From the NCBI RefSeq assembly GCF_002572525.1, contig NZ_PDBS01000001.1:1302001-1366000 (forward strand): a DNA stretch of 64,000 bases, in the 5' to 3' direction. How positions within the stretch are numbered: position 1 is the stretch's first letter; each line of letters begins with the position of its first letter. Under the pieces are notes generated by a model, which saw nothing but the letters and a program-made list of their open reading frames with translations, did not search any database and had not been told where the DNA came from. Positions 40,241 to 49,329 of the stretch are shown here, piece after piece. Origin of the DNA: Natrinema sp. CBA1119 (lineage in GTDB: Archaea; Halobacteriota; Halobacteria; Halobacteriales; Natrialbaceae). The position numbers and the translations under genes are program-made.

Positions 40241-40780
40241 ATGAGTGAGCAATTTTCGACGGTGCAGCGTCTCGGGTTCGTGCTGTTAGTCGCGGTGGTC
40301 GCGACTGTCGGGCTCGCGGCGATCGGCGGCGCACAGACCGCGGACTACTCGACCAACGAAACGGTCGAACTTACGAACGAAACCGAGCCCATCACCGTCT
40401 CGCTCGAGTGGAACGAGACGATAGACGACCCGGCGAACACGTCGGCCACCGTCACGTTCTACAACGAGACAGAGTACGCGAACGACTCGGCGAACGCGAC
40501 GGTCGCGCTCGAGGACACGATCGCCGCGAACGCGAGCAATACGAGCGCGGTCGAATACAACCAGTCTGACTCTGGCCTTGAACTCGACAGCGAGTACCGA
40601 GTGGTCGTCACCGGGAACGCCTCGGCGATCGACAGCGCGAGCATCGAGGACAGTTCCGGGTTCCTCGGCGGCGTCTTCCCGTCCGGCGGCGGCGGTGATC
40701 TCGGCGGCGGGATGCTCGCCGGGCTCGCCGTGGTCGGACTCGCCGTGATCGGCGCGGCCGTCTACGTGATTCGGGATTAG
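40241..40780 (+). CDS. Secreted, C-terminally anchored structural-module protein
   Basis: A 179-residue protein with an N-terminal signal peptide (about 10-31, ending IGGAQT) and a C-terminal membrane span (about 155-176) before RD. The ectodomain has many N-x-S/T sequons and beta-type composition. A glycine-rich stretch (GGVFPSGGGGDLGGG) precedes the span. It may be a minor virion component or spike accessory. It follows the VP3-like gene after 16 bp. Confidence 0.7.
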   Translation: MSEQFSTVQRLGFVLLVAVVATVGLAAIGGAQTADYSTNETVELTNETEPITVSLEWNETIDDPANTSATVTFYNETEYANDSANATVALEDTIAANASNTSAVEYNQSDSGLELDSEYRVVVTGNASAIDSASIEDSSGFLGGVFPSGGGGDLGGGMLAGLAVVGLAVIGAAVYVIRD

Positions 40781-40793
40781 CGAGGTTCGATTC

Positions 40794-40913
40794 ATGACTT
40801 CCAACATTTTCGACGGTACGGCGGTGTGGAATAGATCGGTGATGCTCGCGTACATTCTGACAGCTAGCGCGTCGGTGGTCGTGCTCGCGCTGGCGATCGC
40901 GGGGGGCGTCTGA
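40794..40913 (+). CDS. Small single-span membrane protein of the structural module
   Basis: A 39-residue protein: MTSNIFDGTAVWNRSVMLAY followed by a hydrophobic end ILTASASVVVLALAIAGGV. Its stop overlaps the spike start (TGATG). Small one-span proteins between VP3 and VP4 occur in related viruses; the role is unknown. Confidence 0.65.
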   Translation: MTSNIFDGTAVWNRSVMLAYILTASASVVVLALAIAGGV

Positions 40914-42565
40914 TGTCGGCCCAAAGCCCACGGCTGGCACAGCGAGCGTTTACGTTCCTGCTCGCGATCCTGCTCGTCGGCTCGATGGTCGCGCCGATCG
41001 CGGCGGCGGGGACGGCCTCGGCGACGACTACGACGACGGCGGGGACGACCTCGAGTCTCGACGTCCGCGAGGACTGCGGAGCGGCGGCGAAATTCGCTTT
41101 CCCGAGGTCCTGCCACGCGGCGGAAATGGTCTTCGGGTCTGTCGATGAGAGTCAATCGGCGGATCAGATCGAAACAGACCTGCACGTTTCGGGGCAGTCG
41201 GTCTATGAGAGCTGGGAGTCTCATGATACGGTCTATCAGAACTACCTACAAGACACCGGAACGCTCGCCTCGCTCGAGGCGCGCAACGCGATCGCCGACG
41301 CCTATGAGAACAACGAGTCGGCAACAGCTGCACAGGCCGCCGGACAAGCGGCCATAAATGACTACTACTCAACTCACGAAAAGAGCCTTCTCGAGATTCA
41401 GGCACAGCATTCAGCGCGTCTCTGGTACCTGATGAACGTGTCTGATAATACGAGTGAGATTGATAACAACTTCGTCCACGTCTGGCCGTTCTCAGGCGAC
41501 GTGCAAAGCTACGGAGCCGACGGAATGGCGACCGAACAATGGACGCTCTCGAACGGCACGACCTACGACCATCAAACCCTTGATGTGTCGTATTCGACAA
41601 CCGCCGATATCCCCACTCTCGAGAACAAGTACGAGCAGTACAATCCTGAGCAGGACCGCTGGAAGTTCGAGAAAAGCGGGAATATGAACGGTGCAAGTTG
41701 GAACGGCGGTGTTGGCGTCATGAACGCGCCTGCGGCCAGCCTGCCCCCGGAGACGGTCTACGACTTTCGGTTAGTCGCGGATCGTCTCTATGAGCTACGA
41801 GAGCAGGCGGACACGGTCCAGAGCAACTACGGCGACGGTGTCGCTGAGGACCTGTACGCGTCGATGGACTCCGGCGAACTGGACCCGAATGACGTGCGCG
41901 GAGCAGAGGGAATGGTTCGCTATATGTCCGGTGACGACGGTTCGGGCGTGACTGAGGACCGCTTTAATCTCGCGCTCCGGTCTACGCTCAACCTCGCGAG
42001 TGGCGATCTCGATTCGACAATGGTTGTTGACTTCGAGGGCGCTACCGAGAAGGCCCGTAACGCCTCTGATGACGGTTCGGTGACCTACGACTATAACAAC
42101 GTGAACGAGACGTATGAGGGGCTTCTGTTCTCCTCAGAAACGCCGGATGGAGGCTTCGAGAAGGGGACTGAGTACAACGTCAGCAACTTCAACGGGACCA
42201 TGTCGATGCTGTACGACGGCGGGTCATCTGAGGCGACCTTCTACCGAGGGAACTTCACAATCACAGAGATATACGACGGGGACGGAAACGCCGTCAATCA
42301 GACTGATTGGAGTGATCCGACGTATGACGAGTACAACGCGAGCGAGTTCGTCGCCGCGCTCGAGGATGCGAGCGAACAACGGGCTCAGATCACCGCAGAC
42401 GACTCGAGCGGCGGTGACGGCGACGGCCCCGGCCCGATCTTCGGCGGCGGGGACTGGCTCGAGGGCGGCGGCGGCGGGTTGCTCGGACTCGGCATCATCG
42501 GTGTCGTCATCCTCGCTGTGTTCGGCATCGTTACCGACGCTATCCCGGGTCTGGGGAACAACTGA
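40913..42565 (+). CDS. VP4-like spike protein
   Basis: A 550-residue protein with signal peptide (about 10-35, LLAILLVGSMVAPIAAAG) and a C-terminal membrane anchor (about 519-541, LLGLGIIGVVILAVFGIV) after a glycine-rich hinge. The ectodomain is long and helical in its first half, with many acidic residues and sequons. Position, length, signal and anchor all fit the spike of pleolipoviruses, which binds the host and drives membrane fusion. The start overlaps the stop of the previous small gene. Confidence 0.82.
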   Translation: MSAQSPRLAQRAFTFLLAILLVGSMVAPIAAAGTASATTTTTAGTTSSLDVREDCGAAAKFAFPRSCHAAEMVFGSVDESQSADQIETDLHVSGQSVYESWESHDTVYQNYLQDTGTLASLEARNAIADAYENNESATAAQAAGQAAINDYYSTHEKSLLEIQAQHSARLWYLMNVSDNTSEIDNNFVHVWPFSGDVQSYGADGMATEQWTLSNGTTYDHQTLDVSYSTTADIPTLENKYEQYNPEQDRWKFEKSGNMNGASWNGGVGVMNAPAASLPPETVYDFRLVADRLYELREQADTVQSNYGDGVAEDLYASMDSGELDPNDVRGAEGMVRYMSGDDGSGVTEDRFNLALRSTLNLASGDLDSTMVVDFEGATEKARNASDDGSVTYDYNNVNETYEGLLFSSETPDGGFEKGTEYNVSNFNGTMSMLYDGGSSEATFYRGNFTITEIYDGDGNAVNQTDWSDPTYDEYNASEFVAALEDASEQRAQITADDSSGGDGDGPGPIFGGGDWLEGGGGGLLGLGIIGVVILAVFGIVTDAIPGLGNN

Positions 42566-42567
42566 CC

Positions 42568-43134
42568 ATGCGGCGTTTTTTAATTGTTGCTACGGTCGTA
42601 GCGCTGGCGCTCGCGATGGGCATGGGCGTTGGGCCAGCCGTCGCGCAGAGTAACGAGACCGCGGCGAACCAGTCGAGCGGCGAGCAGGTCGCAGAGGCCG
42701 ACGGGGACCGCGTTCGGATCATCGACAACGAGACGCGAGTCGTGGATTGGAGTTACGAGCCCGGCCGGTTCTCACTCGAGATCGAGGCCGACGAGCCGAC
42801 CACGATCAGTATCACCGAATCGGGGGCCTTCGAGGAAGGCGCAAAGAGCTTCAACTACGGCGAGCGGGAGTTAGACGAGGGAACGCAGACGGTCACGTTC
42901 ATGGTTTCGCCGCGACAGGGCGAGAAGGGCGCGGCCGTCGCGATCGCCACCCAGAAGTCGCTCGACGCGGGCGGCGGCGCGATCGTCTCGACCGGGACGG
43001 TTCAGGCCAACCCGTTCCGTCACTTCGGCGGTGAGACGGGGCTGTTCTCGGGCGTTCTCATCTCTGTCGGCTGCGCGGCGCTCGGTGCCTGGTACGTCGT
43101 CCGCTCCGAGGAATCCGGGGTGGTCGAGGCATGA
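42568..43134 (+). CDS. Exported, membrane-anchored protein after the spike gene
   Basis: A 188-residue protein: signal peptide to about residue 28 (GPAVAQS), a beta-rich domain with NETRVVDWSYEPGRFSLEIE, and a C-terminal membrane span (about 160-180, LISVGCAALGAWYVV). It follows the spike gene after 2 bp and overlaps the next by 4 bp (ATGA). It is probably a conserved but uncharacterised ORF of betapleolipoviruses. Confidence 0.7.
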   Translation: MRRFLIVATVVALALAMGMGVGPAVAQSNETAANQSSGEQVAEADGDRVRIIDNETRVVDWSYEPGRFSLEIEADEPTTISITESGAFEEGAKSFNYGERELDEGTQTVTFMVSPRQGEKGAAVAIATQKSLDAGGGAIVSTGTVQANPFRHFGGETGLFSGVLISVGCAALGAWYVVRSEESGVVEA

Positions 43135-43937
43135 GCGACACGAGCGGCACCTTCGGGAACTGGAAGGACCGACTTACCTACGTCGTCGCCGAGGCGCAGC
43201 TGCTCGTGTTCGCAGTGCTGTTCTCGCTCGGCGTTGCGATCCTCTGGATTCGGCCGTCAGTGCCGGGTATCCCGCCGATATTCTTCGGGTGGTTCGCGGC
43301 GCTGATCCTGTTAGGACCGCCGCTGATAGCCATATTCGTCACGGGGGCCCGGAAGCTCCGCGACCGGCGAATGACGACGGTCTACCACATCAATGGCGTC
43401 GATGACGTGAGAAAGAAATACTACGTCGAGCCGGAGTTGTGGAGCCAGAAGACCGTCGAGGGGCCGTCGCCGCACGTCTGCAACGACGGCGATGCCTTCG
43501 AAGTCCGCGAGTTCACGTATCACGAGGATATTGGCAAGTTGGTCGTTCGAGGCTGCTACATGTCGCAGATGGCCGACTCGAAACTCGTCACGACGAAGAC
43601 CATGCTCGAGGACATCCACGGTGATCTCGTCGAGGCGTTTCTTGAGCTGAACCAGCTACGCGGGCGAATCAGCAAGATGGGACTGCAGATCCAGGGCGAC
43701 GTGATCAACGAGGAGGCCGAGGCCGACGAGCGCGGATTAATGAACCCGCGGACGGCCGTCAAAGATCGGTTCGAATCGGCCAAGGAGGACGCCGCTGCGT
43801 CGGACGATGACGAGATTCAAGACGTGGGGCAGTACGTCGACGAGTACACTGAGGGACACGGACCGAGAACGCCTGTCAGAGCAGAGGAATCGGCCACAGA
43901 ACAGGCTGCAGCTACCGATGGAGGACATGAATCATGA
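43131..43937 (+). CDS. Two-TM protein with cytoplasmic domain, structural module
   Basis: A 268-residue protein. Two hydrophobic segments near the N-terminus (about 23-42 and 48-70) are followed by a soluble domain with a cluster of charged helices (VEAFLELNQLRGRISKM) and an acidic C-terminal tail. Coupled by 4-bp overlaps on both sides (43131-43134 and 43934-43937). The size and topology match a conserved ORF between spike and ATPase in SNJ2-like viruses; the function is unknown. Confidence 0.7.
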   Translation: MSDTSGTFGNWKDRLTYVVAEAQLLVFAVLFSLGVAILWIRPSVPGIPPIFFGWFAALILLGPPLIAIFVTGARKLRDRRMTTVYHINGVDDVRKKYYVEPELWSQKTVEGPSPHVCNDGDAFEVREFTYHEDIGKLVVRGCYMSQMADSKLVTTKTMLEDIHGDLVEAFLELNQLRGRISKMGLQIQGDVINEEAEADERGLMNPRTAVKDRFESAKEDAAASDDDEIQDVGQYVDEYTEGHGPRTPVRAEESATEQAAATDGGHES

Positions 43938-44251
43938 AGGGATTCACCGACCGAGAGAAGGCGATTGTTGCGTGGGCACTGGCTGTCGGTATCGTCGTGG
44001 GCTTGTGGGCGGGACTGTTTATGCTCCCGGCCGAGGCCCTGGACGTACCGACCAACGTGCGGGAGACCTCTCACGGAGAGACGCTCGAGCGAGCGGTCTA
44101 TCTGCCGGTTCCGCGGATATTCTTCGCCGTGACGGTCACTGCGCCGGTTCTGGCCGGCTGGTACAGCTACTCTCGGCTTTGGACTGAGCCGAGCGAGGAA
44201 ACGGAGGATGACGCACAGAACGCAGTTTCCGACGGAGGAACGAACCAATGA
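43934..44251 (+). CDS. Two-TM protein, structural module
   Basis: A 105-residue protein with segments about 11-33 (VAWALAVGIVVGLWAGLFML) and 57-76 (PRIFFAVTVTAPVLAGWY) and an acidic end. It overlaps both neighbours by 4 bp, so translation is coupled through the module. No family is recognised. Confidence 0.68.
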   Translation: MKGFTDREKAIVAWALAVGIVVGLWAGLFMLPAEALDVPTNVRETSHGETLERAVYLPVPRIFFAVTVTAPVLAGWYSYSRLWTEPSEETEDDAQNAVSDGGTNQ

Positions 44252-44445
44252 GATACATCCATGACGGGAAGATACGGAATCAGACGATAGATCCGCCTGC
44301 ATTGTTCGTTTTCGATGAATCGGACACTGCCGGGACAGGCCGGACAAACACCGGGCTCAGGACGGCACTACTGAAGCAGCGGAAAACAGAGTCGACGCCG
44401 CTGCTCATTGGTCACGAACCGAGTCGATGGAGGTGGACTGACTGA
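44248..44445 (+). CDS. Small soluble protein before the ATPase gene
   Basis: A 65-residue basic protein: MRYIHDGKIRNQTIDPPAL, then a region rich in R and T, ending PSRWRWTD. It overlaps the preceding gene by 4 bp and the ATPase by 1 bp. No membrane segment or motif is found. Confidence 0.62.
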   Translation: MRYIHDGKIRNQTIDPPALFVFDESDTAGTGRTNTGLRTALLKQRKTESTPLLIGHEPSRWRWTD

Positions 44446-45611
44446 TGAGCGACGAGCAAGACAACTACACAGTCGGTGGCTTTCGCGAGTATCAGGACGG
44501 GAACCTCGAGCGCGACCCCGAAGAAGTCCTTCGGCATTCGGGGTTCGTTCGCGACGAACAGGTGGACCGGCAGCTAGCGATGCGAGCGATTCATCACGAC
44601 ACGGAACGCTGGCAGACGAAGCCCGCGAAGGACTACATGGCAGTCGGCAAGAATCGGAAGATCCTGCAGGCCGAAGGAAGCGAAACGGCCCGTCAGGCGC
44701 TCGAGAACGGCGACACGCTCACACTGAAGCACTACATCGGCGATCCGTCTCAGGAGGCCGACCTCGCCGGAATCAAGGCCGTCACGCGCCTGCAGGAGAT
44801 CGTCGCCGGACCCGCACCGGTAATCGTCCTACTCGGCGAGATGGGAGACGGGAAGACCGATTTCTCTGGGCTGTTGGGCCAGCTCCGTGAGCGGTGGGTC
44901 GACGGGAATCTTCTCGTCGGTTCGAACATCCGCACGCTCGAGCGGACGAACCGATGGGTCCGCGACGATGGCTCGGTAGAAGACGGCTGGATTCCGAACT
45001 ATCCGCTGCTCGAGGAGTGGGTCAGTCAAGACGGTGATCCGGTCGAGAACCCGCAGCAGCCGAAGCTATTCATCGGCGACGAGTTCTCGACGAATGCCAG
45101 CGGAACCGGCGAAGACGGTCACAAGGTGCGAAAACTGATGGGACCGCTCGTGTTCAAGATCCGCAAGTACGGCGGCGCGCTCATCTATATCGGCCACGAC
45201 GAGAGTTCGATTCATCCGATGCTCTGGCGCGTCGGCACGATCATCAAAAAGACCTCGCAGAAGTCCGCGGTCGTCGCCGATCGAGTCTCGAACGGGAGCC
45301 TCGTCGACGTGGATCCGCGCCCGCTCGAGGGCATTCCGCCGACTGACTGGTCGTTCAACACGAACGACGAGGCCGACTGGAGTTGGTCCGCGCCTGGAGG
45401 CGACGAGAAAGACGAGGCGATCGCCGAGAAAGACGTGAAACGAGTCGCTGCCTGGACGATGGAAATCTGCCGTCGACAGGGAATGTCGTCACGTGCAACC
45501 GCCGAATTCGTGCCGTACAGTCACGCTACCGTCTCAAATTGGTGGGACGATATCGACGAGGGCGGCGAAAAGGCGGAATGGGTTTCCACAGTCGAACAGG
45601 TGATCGCATGA
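44445..45611 (+). CDS. VP8-like AAA ATPase
   Basis: A 388-residue P-loop ATPase. Walker A is in VLLGEMGDGKTDFSGLL (about 126-142), and Walker B in PKLFIGDEFSTNASG. A conserved GALIYIGHDESSIHPMLWRVG follows. The C-terminal ~50 residues form a helix-turn-helix-like segment (GMSSRATAEFVPYSHATVSN). It corresponds to the VP8-type NTPase that ends the structural module of pleolipoviruses, with a presumed role in genome packaging or assembly. It overlaps the preceding gene by one base. Confidence 0.8.
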   Translation: MSDEQDNYTVGGFREYQDGNLERDPEEVLRHSGFVRDEQVDRQLAMRAIHHDTERWQTKPAKDYMAVGKNRKILQAEGSETARQALENGDTLTLKHYIGDPSQEADLAGIKAVTRLQEIVAGPAPVIVLLGEMGDGKTDFSGLLGQLRERWVDGNLLVGSNIRTLERTNRWVRDDGSVEDGWIPNYPLLEEWVSQDGDPVENPQQPKLFIGDEFSTNASGTGEDGHKVRKLMGPLVFKIRKYGGALIYIGHDESSIHPMLWRVGTIIKKTSQKSAVVADRVSNGSLVDVDPRPLEGIPPTDWSFNTNDEADWSWSAPGGDEKDEAIAEKDVKRVAAWTMEICRRQGMSSRATAEFVPYSHATVSNWWDDIDEGGEKAEWVSTVEQVIA

Positions 45612-45762
45612 CTGCGTCGGGGTGTCAAGCTGTAAAGCGTAACCGTCCCCCATTTAGAGTAGCCCATAGCCCACCACGCTCGCTCCCGACCGGGAGCGAA
45701 GCGAGCGATGGGCGCACGGCTCGAGGCCAGCGGAGGAGTATATATATCGGCGCGCGACGCGC

Positions 45763-46155
45763 GTGGTCCGCGTGAATCGGTCGAAACGGGCGAACCACTT
45801 CGGGACCGCCGTCGAGAAACGGATGGCTGAGAAGAGACGCTTCGATCTCGAGCGGGCCAGCTGGCACGACGCGAGATTCGGGAATGGAACGCCGGTCGAG
45901 ATTAAGTCCACGATGCACGAGCATTCCGACGGCCAGCCCGGTAACTGGAAGGTCTACCGAGAATACCACGAGAAACTCCGGCGTCACGACGGCTGGTACT
46001 GCTTCGCCGTCTACCGGCCACATGGGCGGTCAGGCTGTACGATTCTCTGTGATAAGATGGTCCGCTCGAGCGATCTCCCGCTACTCCGATGGCACGGTGG
46101 CGGCGATCACCGCGGGACCGAGCAAGCGAAAATCGCGATCAATACCATTTTTTGA
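45763..46155 (+). CDS. PD-(D/E)XK (Holliday-junction-resolvase-like) nuclease
   Basis: A 130-residue protein. It begins VNRSKRANHFGTAVEKRMAE, has a catalytic-type core NGTPVEIKSTMHEH (E-x-K preceded by an acidic position in WHDARF), and later WYCFAVYRP. This order, E in helix 1, D, then E-x-K, is the PD-(D/E)XK pattern of archaeal resolvase-like enzymes. GTG is the start. Decayed copies stand at 121-511 and 33455-33888. It probably processes recombination or replication intermediates of the virus. Confidence 0.7.
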   Translation: MVRVNRSKRANHFGTAVEKRMAEKRRFDLERASWHDARFGNGTPVEIKSTMHEHSDGQPGNWKVYREYHEKLRRHDGWYCFAVYRPHGRSGCTILCDKMVRSSDLPLLRWHGGGDHRGTEQAKIAINTIF

Positions 46156-46506
46156 CAAAACGGTAGGTGGGGAATGCCTCCGAATGGGCGGGGGAGAGGA
46201 TCCACGGAGGCGCTAAGTTGTTTTTGGATATCACTATTGATTGTTTCGGTTGGTATAAGATAATCAACAAGACTATATCTACGAGATTCAAAGTTGCAAA
46301 TGGCGGGGGAGAAGATTCGGTCGCTGCCTGACTGAATTTATCCGACTGCGAGACAGACGGAACCTCGCCGCACCTGAGATCGGTTCACCGTGAAGTCAAT
46401 AGCCAAATTGTCAAACTCGATCTCAAACCCACCCACTTGACACACCACCTATGGGGGGTGGGGGCTCCGGCGCTGGCCCCTGGCCGGCGCTTCTCGAGAC
46501 GAAAAC
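46156..46506. other. Conserved intergenic block (B copy)
   Basis: Similar along its length to 512-860, with the GCCTCCG/CGGAGGC inverted repeat at 46176-46211 and the repeated GGGGGAGA-GAT word. No gene is supported. Confidence 0.5.
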
Positions 46507-46788
46507 TCAATCAGTAGTAACAGCGATATCTGTATCGACTTCGAACGTCACCGCCCGAGTCGAGAGCGTCTCGGCGATCTCCCGGCGCTGCTCGAGTGTG
46601 AGGTCGTCGCGCTCGAGGACGCGCCGAGCTGCGGAGACCAGCGCGTCCACATCGTTGCACGCGAACGCGATCGCGTTCGATCGGTTGCAGTCGTAGAAGC
46701 GGGAAGCTTTCTGGATGGCATCGAAGCGCCATTCGTTACCGTCGTCGGTCCGGACACGCACCGATCCGGGAGTCTCGTTGTGAGACAT
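46507..46788 (-). CDS. Small haloarchaeal protein (DUF7692-like), B copy
   Basis: A 93-residue protein starting MSHNETPGSVRVRTDDG. The core WRFDAIQKASRFYDCNRSN-AIAFACNDV and VLERDDLTLEQRREIAETL are shared with 861-1115. It is soluble and mostly helical. The gene is convergent with the nuclease gene and stands just left of the cargo site. Function unknown; homologues are frequent on haloarchaeal mobile elements. Confidence 0.7.
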   Translation of the reverse strand: MSHNETPGSVRVRTDDGNEWRFDAIQKASRFYDCNRSNAIAFACNDVDALVSAARRVLERDDLTLEQRREIAETLSTRAVTFEVDTDIAVTTD

Positions 46789-46918
46789 GGCCGTGAACAC
46801 AACCCGCCTATCCTAGTTTTTTCGGTTCACTCAAACGGTCTCAGTTTATAAAGAGGGGTTCGGGACCGCCGTGATCGTTGCGGTCACCGGTACGTTCTCA
46901 TGGGCGATGGGCCGAATA

Positions 46919-46991
46919 TGAACACAACCGGTACTCGGTTCGTGTTCATATCGAGGAAATCGTTCTTCGCGACGTGCAACTCCAGGGGGGA
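46919..46991. other. Hairpin plus conserved tail at the left edge of the cargo site (B)
   Basis: TGAACAC (46919-46925) pairs with GTGTTCA (46942-46948), extended by ACCG/CGGT. The tail GACGTGCAACTCCAGGGGGGA (46971-46991) matches 1298-1316 of A'. Stem sequences of the two copies differ while pairing is kept. The adjacent 46992-47084 is AT-rich and includes the promoter of the cargo genes. Confidence 0.55.
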
Positions 46992-47084
46992 GGAAATACA
47001 TCTACTCGAAATATGGTTACATCCCCATATGCCACTTCTACCGATAGAATAATCATATCTGGATTTTATATGAGATAGTAACAA

Positions 47085-47867
47085 ATGTCTATAGGAAATG
47101 ATGAATTGGAGATTCACATTGAGGAATTAGAGGAAAGAGCCGAAGATATTGAACATCATCTCACAATATTCTTTGATGGTGTGAAAAATTATCCAGCGGG
47201 CAAGAACACCCTTGGTCACCAGCTATTTTCTTGGCAAACGCCACAAGGGGATACAAAAAAGGCTCAAAGAGAAGCAAGGGAAAAGTACGAAATCTGGCAT
47301 ACAGCTGCTAGGCCTCTGGTAGATGATTATTTACCTCAGAGATTGAATGATTTCGATTCTAAGTATGATGGCTTCAAAGAAATCATCTCTCTGAGGGTTG
47401 ATGCAAAGATAGGGAGTAAAGATGTATTTGACAAAGCTATTGATTTGTTTGATCAACAGAGAAATCTTGTGAAAGCGCTTCCTGCAAAAGTGAAAAGCGA
47501 AAAATTCCGCGCACGTGAGCAGATTTCGAGTAGGTTAACCCGAGACGAAATTCAACAAGCGCGCCAATTATTTAACAATGATTTTATTCGGGCTAGTGGT
47601 GTCGTTGCAGCAGTTGCCTTAGAACGACATCTATTGACTATGTGTGAAAATTCAAATGAAGTAGATAATTATGACCCCACTCACGGGATTTCTCGACTTG
47701 CTCAAACACTAAAGGATGCTGGTGTTATTGATAAGACAATATGGAATGACCTTAGAGCACTAGCTAGCATTCGTGAGACTTGTGCTCATGCAGAAGAGCC
47801 CGAAAAAGAGGCTGTTAGACGTCTTATTAATGATACCGAAGATTTCATCCGATCACTGAATAATTAG
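47085..47867 (+). CDS. HEPN-like protein, cargo of provirus B
   Basis: A 260-residue, helix-rich protein. Near the C-terminus it has LASIRETCAHAEEPEKEAV, an R-x4-H motif (RETCAH) that is the active-site signature of HEPN ribonucleases, preceded by an all-alpha segment (ALERHLLTMCENSNEVDNY). The N-terminal half is long-helical and may be a sensor or oligomerisation part. The gene is AT-rich. The next gene, 71 bp downstream on the same strand, encodes a Fic/Doc-like protein. Together they look like a toxin or anti-virus module; this is inference. Confidence 0.65.
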   Translation: MSIGNDELEIHIEELEERAEDIEHHLTIFFDGVKNYPAGKNTLGHQLFSWQTPQGDTKKAQREAREKYEIWHTAARPLVDDYLPQRLNDFDSKYDGFKEIISLRVDAKIGSKDVFDKAIDLFDQQRNLVKALPAKVKSEKFRAREQISSRLTRDEIQQARQLFNNDFIRASGVVAAVALERHLLTMCENSNEVDNYDPTHGISRLAQTLKDAGVIDKTIWNDLRALASIRETCAHAEEPEKEAVRRLINDTEDFIRSLNN

Positions 47868-47938
47868 GACCAGATAGCAGGGTGCTGCGCTTCTACCCTA
47901 CATTTAACGTCATCTACACTGTACTAGCTATTACACAA

Positions 47939-48733
47939 ATGCGTACTAAACGGTCTATTGAAGATATCGATAGACATATTCTTACATATCTCAAGAAAAG
48001 CTCGCCATCTACCCCTAAAGATATAAGCAAAGATAGGTTTCGAGAGAATGTTGTTCGTCTCCGCTGTCAGCAATTGACCCGCGAAAATTTGATAATAGAG
48101 ATTACTCATGATCTCTATAACCTCTCTGGCAGAGGCGAAGAATATGTGACTTCTGACGATAGGTTAGATGAGTTCCGTGAGAGCTTTCCTGATCCGGAGG
48201 TTGATCGGATTACCGACTTTACTGAATTAGATCCAGAGGACATTAAGTGGCGAAATAGAGAGTATTTCAATAACCCAGATCACAGGTATGATCATGGAGA
48301 TGTACTTTCGTATCACCAGGTTAAACACAGGATATCAGTAGTTCGGAACGGGGACCTCGATCGCGTTATGGGTGAATTCCCAAAGAGAGAACCGCTGACG
48401 CAGCAATGCGCACACTGGGTAAGGGCAATTATCGGGTTGCATTTTTTTCCTGATGCTAATCATAGAACAGCAATGGCTACCCTCAACACTCTTCTACCGT
48501 TGAACGGTATTGAGAAATTCAGTTGGAGTGATGATCAATATAAGAAAACAATCTTCAAATCAAAATTAATCCGGAAATACATTATTGATGTTCGGTTTGA
48601 TAACCTCTGGAGCAAGGATGAACTGTACTTCTTATGGCATCGATACTTCGTTGACCGCTTCTACGATATTTCTGACTTTAGCCACCACTCGCCAGATTAC
48701 GAAAGGCTAGATCAGGTAATAGAACAGCTATAA
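47939..48733 (+). CDS. Winged-helix plus Fic/Doc-like protein, cargo of provirus B
   Basis: A 264-residue protein. An N-terminal winged-helix part (RSIEDIDRHILTYLKKS, RLRCQQLTRENLIIEI, HDLYNLSGRGEEYV) is fused to a Fic/Doc-type domain with the motif HFFPDANHRTAMATLNTLL (H-x-F-x-D-x-N-x-R). Doc enzymes use HxFx(D/N)xNKR to phosphorylate, and Fic enzymes HxFx(D/E)GN(G/K)R to AMPylate. Here the glycine before N is alanine and K/G is histidine, so activity may be altered. The DNA-binding part suggests self-regulation. The start is at the ATG before RTKRS. AT-rich, as its neighbour. Confidence 0.68.
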   Translation: MRTKRSIEDIDRHILTYLKKSSPSTPKDISKDRFRENVVRLRCQQLTRENLIIEITHDLYNLSGRGEEYVTSDDRLDEFRESFPDPEVDRITDFTELDPEDIKWRNREYFNNPDHRYDHGDVLSYHQVKHRISVVRNGDLDRVMGEFPKREPLTQQCAHWVRAIIGLHFFPDANHRTAMATLNTLLPLNGIEKFSWSDDQYKKTIFKSKLIRKYIIDVRFDNLWSKDELYFLWHRYFVDRFYDISDFSHHSPDYERLDQVIEQL

Positions 48734-48742
48734 TGAAGATAA

Positions 48743-48850
48743 TTAGTCTTGAGAGCGATCTTCGTCCAGCTGGACTTCTCCCATAGCAACATAGGCATCA
48801 TAGTTCTCCTTTTCATCTGACCTCATTAACTGCCGAGCTAGCTGTCCCAT
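48743..48850 (-). CDS. Possible microprotein at the edge of the cargo site
   Basis: A 35-residue frame, MGQLARQLMRSDEKENYDAY and an acidic end. It is convergent with the Fic/Doc-like gene, 9 bp from its stop. It has a sensible haloarchaeal composition but no known relatives, so support is weak. The rest of 48851-49110 shows no gene. Confidence 0.35.
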   Translation of the reverse strand: MGQLARQLMRSDEKENYDAYVAMGEVQLDEDRSQD

Positions 48851-49110
48851 TGTCTTCAACCTGAGTCTGGCTTAGAGACTTGCAAACTTAGTCTTTGTCA
48901 TCAGTAGCAAGACACGAGGTTATGAGAATGAGGAAGCTGCAGAACTGAGTATCATGCTGAATCAGAAGCGATCACACTGTGTGGAAGAAGAGGTAGGAAC
49001 GTAGAATGGAGAGACAGTACTGAGTTTACTAGCGAAAGCGATCAGTTTCCAATACGTCACCAACCCCTGTTTCATGTGCTTCAACTGCAGTTCTGCGTGC
49101 GAAAGCGAGG

Positions 49111-49290
49111 TGGGGCGCTGTAATTTTTTGGCACTGTCCCCTTGGGGACACCCGCCAAGGGGGCTTTCGCGCGAAGCGCGAAACGACCCCGCAGGCGTTG
49201 CGGCGCGGTCGCGGCGATCGCCGCGGCTACCCCGACCGAACACAACTCAGTTTGTGAAAATCAGCCGCTAATGAAAGTGTGGTTGCGCAA
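49111..49290. other. Conserved GC-rich multi-hairpin block beside the replication gene (B copy)
   Basis: Almost the same sequence as 3551-3725, with GTCCCC-TT-GGGGAC and TTTCGCGC-GAA-GCGCGAAA hairpins, 40 bp from the 3' end of the replication-type gene. Cargo on the other side differs completely from A'. It marks the right edge of the cargo site. Confidence 0.55.
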
Positions 49291-49329
49291 ACGAAACGAA
49301 GGGGTAGTGTTGCCACTATCCAAGCCGGT

